A DNA stretch of 64,000 nucleotides from Methylonatrum kenyense (lineage in GTDB: Bacteria; Pseudomonadota; Gammaproteobacteria; Nitrococcales; Aquisalimonadaceae), in NCBI RefSeq assembly GCF_023195885.1, contig NZ_JALPKO010000003.1, positions 186,001 through 250,000 on the forward strand, given 5' to 3'. The notes under the pieces were generated by a model that was not told the DNA's origin, ran no database searches, and was given only the letters and a program-made list of their open reading frames with translations. Within the stretch, counting starts at the first letter, position 1; every line of letters begins with the position of its first letter. Position numbers and translations under genes: made by a program. This document shows, in pieces, positions 60,521-64,000 of the stretch.

Positions 60521-60652
60521 AAAGTCTAGAACGCTTAGAACACCCACAGATTTTTGGAGCTTGGTCCGCCCTGGTATCGAGGGCCTGGTATGCAGCTTCG
60601 TGTCCGCATAAGAGGTCCTTGAAGTGATGGTGCCGTTGGCAAGGGGTAGCGT

Positions 60653-61139
60653 GTGTGCGAAGTTTCGCCGGAAAATGTGCCTCTGTTGAAAGCCTTTGCT
60701 TCCCTCATGCCGCTTGGCGGCGTGTTGTCTTTGGTTAAGGAAACACTGATCTATTCCCGCGTCTGCGCCCGAGACCGGTTTTGGTCATCTGGCAAGGCGC
60801 GGTGCCGGTTCGGTAGCCGTCGCTACCGGGCCGGTGACGCAACACAGCCAGGGGCCAAAACCGGCCGGGCCCTTCGGGTTGGGCCGCATTTTCCCCGAAT
60901 GCTGCGTTGCGCTGCTTGACCGCAGAATCACTGCGGCGCTGCGCAGCGCGCCGTGCCTCGGAAAAAATGCGAACTCCAACGCAGGCGCGCGAATAGATCA
61001 GTGTTTCCTTAAAGGAAAAACGTATTTCAGGCGTGTCATTGACAAGCGCGATGAGGCATTCGGGTTCTGGAGCAATACCGTCGGTCTTTTTGTTATAGGG
61101 ATATCGTGCTGGGTTGGGATGGTTCTTTGTCAGGCATGA
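60653..61139 (+). pseudogene. Small membrane-like ORF split by a MITE-like element
   Basis: The first part (60653-60738) reads VCEVSPENVPLLKAF.. and the second (61013-61139) reads GKTYFRRVIDKRDEAFGFW.. then GLFVIGISCWVGMVLCQA. Deleting 60739-61012 (the element plus one TTAA) joins them exactly in frame as 70 codons. AAGGGG before the GTG supports an expressed start. The C-terminus is hydrophobic, and the protein is unknown. A degenerate uninterrupted copy lies at about 57608. Confidence 0.65.
60739..61008. mobile_element. MITE-like element, copy 3 (270 bp) with TTAA target duplication
   Basis: The ends GGAAACACTGATCTATTC are matched on the opposite strand, extending with two mismatches to about 28 bp. 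TTAA flanks both sides (60735-60738, 61009-61012). The interior has paired GC-rich palindromes such as GCCAGGGGCC and TACCGGGCCGG. No transposase is encoded, so mobilisation would need an enzyme from elsewhere. It interrupts the 70-codon ORF. Confidence 0.82.
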
Positions 61140-61303
61140 CTACGGGCGGGAAGAAATCTTCGGCACTTTCAGATCTTTGAATGGTAGTTTCGTTGGCATG
61201 CTAGGACTTTGTGGATAAGCGAGCAGTTTTTGGAACCTGGCAGATTGACGAGCCCGCGACTCCGGCCGACGCTTATAGCGACCGGGGTTTTTCGGAGGCT
61301 CAG

Positions 61304-62167
61304 ATGACTGGCGAAGCGCACACCATTGTCGTTCCGGTCGATGGCTCGGAACATTCGGACAGAGCCATCGACGTCGCTGCACAGCTCTCGCAAAGCTTCG
61401 GCGCTGGCGTGCAACTGCTCCATGTGATGCCGGCCGGACCGGCGGAGTTCTCAGATATTCCGGGAAATCGCAGTGTCGCATCCGACGGTGACCTGGCGGC
61501 GAAACGTTCCGCGGCCGAGCAGGTGATCCAGCGTGCTAAAAACCATCTGGCGGAGAAGCTGACTTGCAAGGTGGAAACCCGTGTTTTGGAGGATCCCGAG
61601 CACCAGCATGATCCAGCAAACGCCATCATCCAGGAGGTCGACGCAAACCCCGGGGCAATCGTGGTCATGGGCAGCCGCGGACTGGGAGGGATTGGCCGGT
61701 TTCTGCTGGGTAGTGTCGGCGACGCGGTGGTCCATAAGGCACACCCGCCTGTCACTTTGGTTCATGCCGATGAACATCCGGCGAACACCGGCGAATTCAA
61801 GCAAATTCTGGTGCCGGTCGATGGCTCCGAGCATAGCCTTCGCGCCACCCGACTTGCCGGAGATATCGCCCGGAGCAACAACATACCCGTGCAACTCGTG
61901 TTCTGCCGCGAGGGCGACGCCACGGGCAGTTTCCCCGCCCTGATCGAATCGCAGGAAAGTCTTGGTGAGGTGCCGGCAGGAGTCAGTACGCGGGAGCTGT
62001 CCGGGGCACCTGAAACGGTGCTGCTCGACTACGTCAACGATCAGGCACAACCGACCCTCGTGATCATGGGGCGTCGCGGCATGAGTGGTTGGCAGGAGGC
62101 GCTGCTCGGCAGCATCAGCCGAAATCTGCTGAGCAAGGCATGTTGCCCTGTGATGGTCGTTCGATAG
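61304..62167 (+). CDS. Tandem universal stress protein (two UspA domains)
   Basis: This 287-residue protein has two UspA folds. Domain 1 begins TIVVPVDGSEHSDRAID and holds the ATP-loop-like GSRGLGGIGRFLLGS; domain 2 begins QILVPVDGSEHSLRATR and holds GRRGMSGWQEALLGSIS. The repeated G-rich loops fit nucleotide-binding Usp proteins, which protect cells under stress by an unclear mechanism. GGAGG at 61294-61298 selects the ATG at 61304 over the longer frame from 61211. It marks the return to chromosome-like GC. Confidence 0.9.
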   Translation: MTGEAHTIVVPVDGSEHSDRAIDVAAQLSQSFGAGVQLLHVMPAGPAEFSDIPGNRSVASDGDLAAKRSAAEQVIQRAKNHLAEKLTCKVETRVLEDPEHQHDPANAIIQEVDANPGAIVVMGSRGLGGIGRFLLGSVGDAVVHKAHPPVTLVHADEHPANTGEFKQILVPVDGSEHSLRATRLAGDIARSNNIPVQLVFCREGDATGSFPALIESQESLGEVPAGVSTRELSGAPETVLLDYVNDQAQPTLVIMGRRGMSGWQEALLGSISRNLLSKACCPVMVVR

Positions 62168-62277
62168 TGGCGGATGGTTTTTCGCTCTTCGTTAGCAGTA
62201 CGCGAGCCATGGCCTTAACTCTCTGCGCATCAGGGATTTCCTGGACGTCACAGTGCGGGTTACACATAACGTCCGTT

Positions 62278-62305
62278 TTGGCGAACGTACGGTATGGCGT
62301 ACAAT
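62278..62305 (+). promoter_or_regulatory. Promoter and operator of the toxin-antitoxin pair
   Basis: TTGGCG (62278-62283) and TACAAT (62300-62305) are 16 bp apart, 33 bp before the antitoxin start. Between them GTAC half-sites (62287-62290, 62299-62302) resemble the TGTACA cores bound by YefM-type antitoxins, so self-repression is likely. Confidence 0.55.
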
Positions 62306-62337
62306 CTGCTTGGAGTTGATCATGCAAGAGGTGCGTC

Positions 62338-62580
62338 ATGACCGGAATCACAGCAACTGAGGCGCGCAGTAAGCTATATCGGCTGATTGATGAAACCGCG
62401 GAGTCCCATCAACCGATCGTCATCATGGGTAAGCGGAACAGAGCCGTTTTGGTGTCAGAAGAGGATTGGTCGGCAATTCAGGAAACACTCTATCTGCTCT
62501 CTGTACCAGGTATGCGAGAGTCCATTCGTGAGGGTATGGATACCCCCGCGGGGGAATGCGATGAGGAGTTGGATTGGTGA
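62338..62580 (+). CDS. yefM: Type II antitoxin, Phd/YefM family
   Basis: This 80-residue protein has the YefM fold: TATEARSKLYRLIDETAESHQPIVI (landmark, N-terminal DNA-binding part), GKRNRAVLVSEEDWSAIQETLYLL and a C-terminal toxin-binding tail. It neutralises the toxin encoded next and binds the operator. AGAGGTG lies 6 nt upstream. The toxin start overlaps its stop (GTGA), the usual coupling. Confidence 0.92.
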   Translation: MTGITATEARSKLYRLIDETAESHQPIVIMGKRNRAVLVSEEDWSAIQETLYLLSVPGMRESIREGMDTPAGECDEELDW

Positions 62581-62840
62581 CATGGACGTTGGTTTACACG
62601 AAACAAGCCCAGAAGGACGCAAAGAAACTGGCCTCCAGCGGCCTGAAGCCAAAAGCCGAGGAATTGCTGGCGCTGATTGCAGAAGACCCGTACCGCAAAC
62701 CACCTCCGTTTGAGAAGCTCATTGGCGACCTTGCGGGGGCCTGTTCACGCCGCATCAACATTCAGCACCGTCTGGTCTATCAGGTCCTCGAAGAAGAAAA
62801 AGTGGTCAAGGTTTTGCGGCTTTGGAGCCACTACGAGTGA
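62577..62840 (+). CDS. yoeB: Type II toxin, Txe/YoeB family mRNA interferase
   Basis: This 87-residue RelE-fold toxin cleaves mRNA at the ribosome. It begins TWTLVYTKQAQKDAKKL and ends with RRINIQHRLVYQVLEEEKVVKVLRLWSHYE (landmarks), the conserved YoeB/Txe C-terminus with catalytic His and Tyr. The GTG at 62577 has AGGAG 8 nt upstream and overlaps the antitoxin stop; a TTG one codon earlier is less likely. The gene appears intact. Confidence 0.93.
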   Translation: MTWTLVYTKQAQKDAKKLASSGLKPKAEELLALIAEDPYRKPPPFEKLIGDLAGACSRRINIQHRLVYQVLEEEKVVKVLRLWSHYE

Positions 62841-62900
62841 TCCGTGACCGACTGCTACGTTACGCTAACCGATCACCTCACCCAGAACCGCCGAACCGTC

Positions 62901-63311
62901 TTACCCCGCAACCGTCACGATCAGCTTCCGCGCATGCGGCGCGTGACGGTGCTCCCAGAGCCATATGCCTTGCCAGGTGCCGAGATCGAGGCGTCCTTCA
63001 TCCACCGGCACCGTGACCTCGGTCTGGGTGAGGATCGTGCGGATGTGCGCTGCCATGTCGTCAGGTCCTTCCTCGGCATGCTCGAACATCGGGTCGCCGT
63101 CCTGGACCAGGCGGCTGATGAACCGCTCCAGATCCCGGCCAACGGCCGGATCGGCGTTTTCCGAGATGATCAGCGAGGCGCTGGTGTGCTGCAGGAACAC
63201 GTGGCAGAGCCCGATGCGGACCCCGGAGTCGGTAACCACCCTGGCGATCTGCGCGGTGATATCGGTCTGGCTGCGTCCGTTGTTGCGGATGGTCAGGGTT
63301 TCGCGATGCAT
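62901..63311 (-). CDS. YjbQ family protein (UPF0047, secondary thiamine-phosphate synthase)
   Basis: This 136-residue protein shows ITAQIARVVTDSGVRIGLCHVFLQHTSASLIISENADP (landmark near residue 18) and the C-terminal GRLDLGTWQGIWLWEHRHAPHARKLIVTV. UPF0047 members form trimers with His residues in the pocket, and some have weak thiamine phosphate synthase activity. The downstream side of the gene faces the YoeB gene (convergent, 60 bp apart). Confidence 0.9.
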   Translation of the reverse strand: MHRETLTIRNNGRSQTDITAQIARVVTDSGVRIGLCHVFLQHTSASLIISENADPAVGRDLERFISRLVQDGDPMFEHAEEGPDDMAAHIRTILTQTEVTVPVDEGRLDLGTWQGIWLWEHRHAPHARKLIVTVAG

Positions 63312-63331
63312 GGGTAGTGGTCCTCCTGTTG

Positions 63332-63919
63332 TCAGGCAGTCGGTTTCAGACCCATCAGTTTCAGATCCAGCAGAAACAGTTGCGGTGCGGCTGCCGGTAT
63401 TCCGTCCGGGTTCGCCCGTTGCCAGCGCCAGTTGTCGCCGAGTTCTTTGAGGAATGCCAGCACGGCGTCGTGTTCCTCGCCGCCACCGGGGTGACCGGTG
63501 TAGACCATGACACTGATGCGCCCGCCGGGAGCGAGCAAGCGGCAGGCCGCATCCAGGCCGCGCAGGCTGGTGTCCGTCCGCGTGGTGACGGTCTTGTCGC
63601 CACCGGGCAGATAGCCGAGGTTGAACATCGCTGCCCGGATCGGCGCCTTGATGTGTTCTTCCATGGTTTCATGGCCAGCGGCGACCAGGCGGACGGGCGC
63701 CAACAGGTCCTGTTCCTGCAGTCGGCGCCGGGTGGCGTCCAGTGCCACCGGTTGGATATCGAACGCCGTAACACGGCCTGCCGGGCCGACGGTTTGTGCC
63801 AGGAACAGGGTGTCGTGGCCATTGCCGGCGGTGGCATCCACGGCATGGTCGCCGGTTCCAAGCACCTCGGCAATCGACTCCTGCGCCAGCCTGACCAGTG
63901 AGATGCGCGGTCGACTCAT
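63332..63919 (-). CDS. Class I SAM methyltransferase, YtqB/MnmM-like (rRNA_methylase family)
   Basis: This 195-residue methyltransferase has motif I AVDATAGNGHDTLFLA (near residue 26), motif II FDIQP, the family motif FNLGYLPGGDK (near residue 99) and VMVYTGHPGGGEEHDAV. It matches the YtqB family, of which the Bacillus protein MnmM methylates the wobble uridine side chain of tRNA. Function here is by family. Its ATG overlaps the upstream gene's stop (TCAT, 63916-63919), and yjbQ follows 20 bp later, so the three genes probably form one operon. Confidence 0.87.
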   Translation of the reverse strand: MSRPRISLVRLAQESIAEVLGTGDHAVDATAGNGHDTLFLAQTVGPAGRVTAFDIQPVALDATRRRLQEQDLLAPVRLVAAGHETMEEHIKAPIRAAMFNLGYLPGGDKTVTTRTDTSLRGLDAACRLLAPGGRISVMVYTGHPGGGEEHDAVLAFLKELGDNWRWQRANPDGIPAAAPQLFLLDLKLMGLKPTA

Positions 63920-64000
63920 GGTTTCAGCGGTATCAGGGACTTGTTCATGAAACCCTGGACGAAGCGGTCCACATGCCAGGGGCCGAGGAGGGTGCCGCGG
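63916..64000 (-). CDS. Partial gene, C-terminal end only
   Basis: The last 28 codons of a gene entering from the right edge read ..WHVDRFVQGFMNKSLIPLKP then TGA, overlapping the methyltransferase start by 4 bp. I do not recognise the protein from this fragment. Confidence 0.5.
   Translation of the reverse strand, partial: RGTLLGPWHVDRFVQGFMNKSLIPLKP

Noticed and set aside
60653-60919. 88-codon ORF starting VCEVSPEN and continuing into the MITE
   Set aside because: Only the first 28 codons belong to the host ORF; the rest is element sequence, as shown by the TTAA duplication and the in-frame join after removal.
62115-62351. 78-codon reverse-strand frame before the toxin-antitoxin pair
   Set aside because: It overlaps the Usp 3' end and the toxin-antitoxin promoter, with no ribosome site or known family.

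Overview
The window looks like chromosome from a high-GC gammaproteobacterium. The layout resembles the Chromatiales/Pseudomonadales side of the class, but I cannot name the genus. Evidence: the ftsK-lolA-rarA-serS-(cysB)-cysG order, a TamA-TamB pair, clpS-clpA-infA beside both N-degron transferases (bpt, aat), mnmA-hflD, and short or 4-bp overlapping operons with GC-rich codon use.

Left part (1-24.3 kb): a partial sulfurtransferase; an LpoB-like/COG3014 lipoprotein pair; a DUF1499 gene that overlaps the COG3014 gene antisense; gpmA; a CYTH phosphatase, an L,D-transpeptidase, nagZ and an SrkA-like kinase; the tamA-tamB-YgjP operon; typA; and a polyphosphate/phosphohistidine neighbourhood (sixA-ppx facing ppk1, a four-repeat His/Met-rich periplasmic protein, chrA), followed by an unrecognised membrane protein. 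Middle part (24.3-53.9 kb): a Fur-box TonB receptor, acnA, hflD-mnmA, a CysB-like regulator, aceA, the N-degron proteolysis block (clpS, clpA, bpt, aat), ftsK-lolA-rarA-serS, cysB, a shortened cysG, ribA, an Atm1-type ABC exporter and a HIT protein. These are housekeeping genes. Aconitase and isocitrate lyase together suggest a working glyoxylate shunt.

Right part (53.9-61.3 kb): an accessory island with lower GC and small orphan genes. It begins with a 5'-truncated SDR fragment, then a perfect LexA box, a short leader ORF and a GTTGGGT junction. After these come cassettes for an HNH-like protein, a CHAT/caspase-like protein, a 64-aa protein and a membrane protein. Three convincing attC sites are present but no integron integrase, so this is an integrase-less cassette cluster (CALIN) that seems to keep the attI/PintI side of a lost integron. 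Mixed in are genes for a macrodomain protein, a lipoprotein, a GFA-family protein and a GNAT acetyltransferase, each with a dispersed repeat (GTCTGGGACACCC, often as inverted pairs) upstream. Three copies of a leader-peptide/hairpin element show compensatory changes.

A third repeat family, about 270-356 bp with terminal inverted repeats beginning GGAAAC, lies at 30.0, 41.1 and 60.7 kb. The 60.7-kb copy has a TTAA duplication, and removing it in silico rejoins a 70-codon ORF in frame. A degenerate, uninterrupted relative of that ORF lies 3 kb away. The window ends with a tandem universal stress protein, a YefM-YoeB type toxin-antitoxin pair, YjbQ and an MnmM/YtqB-like methyltransferase.
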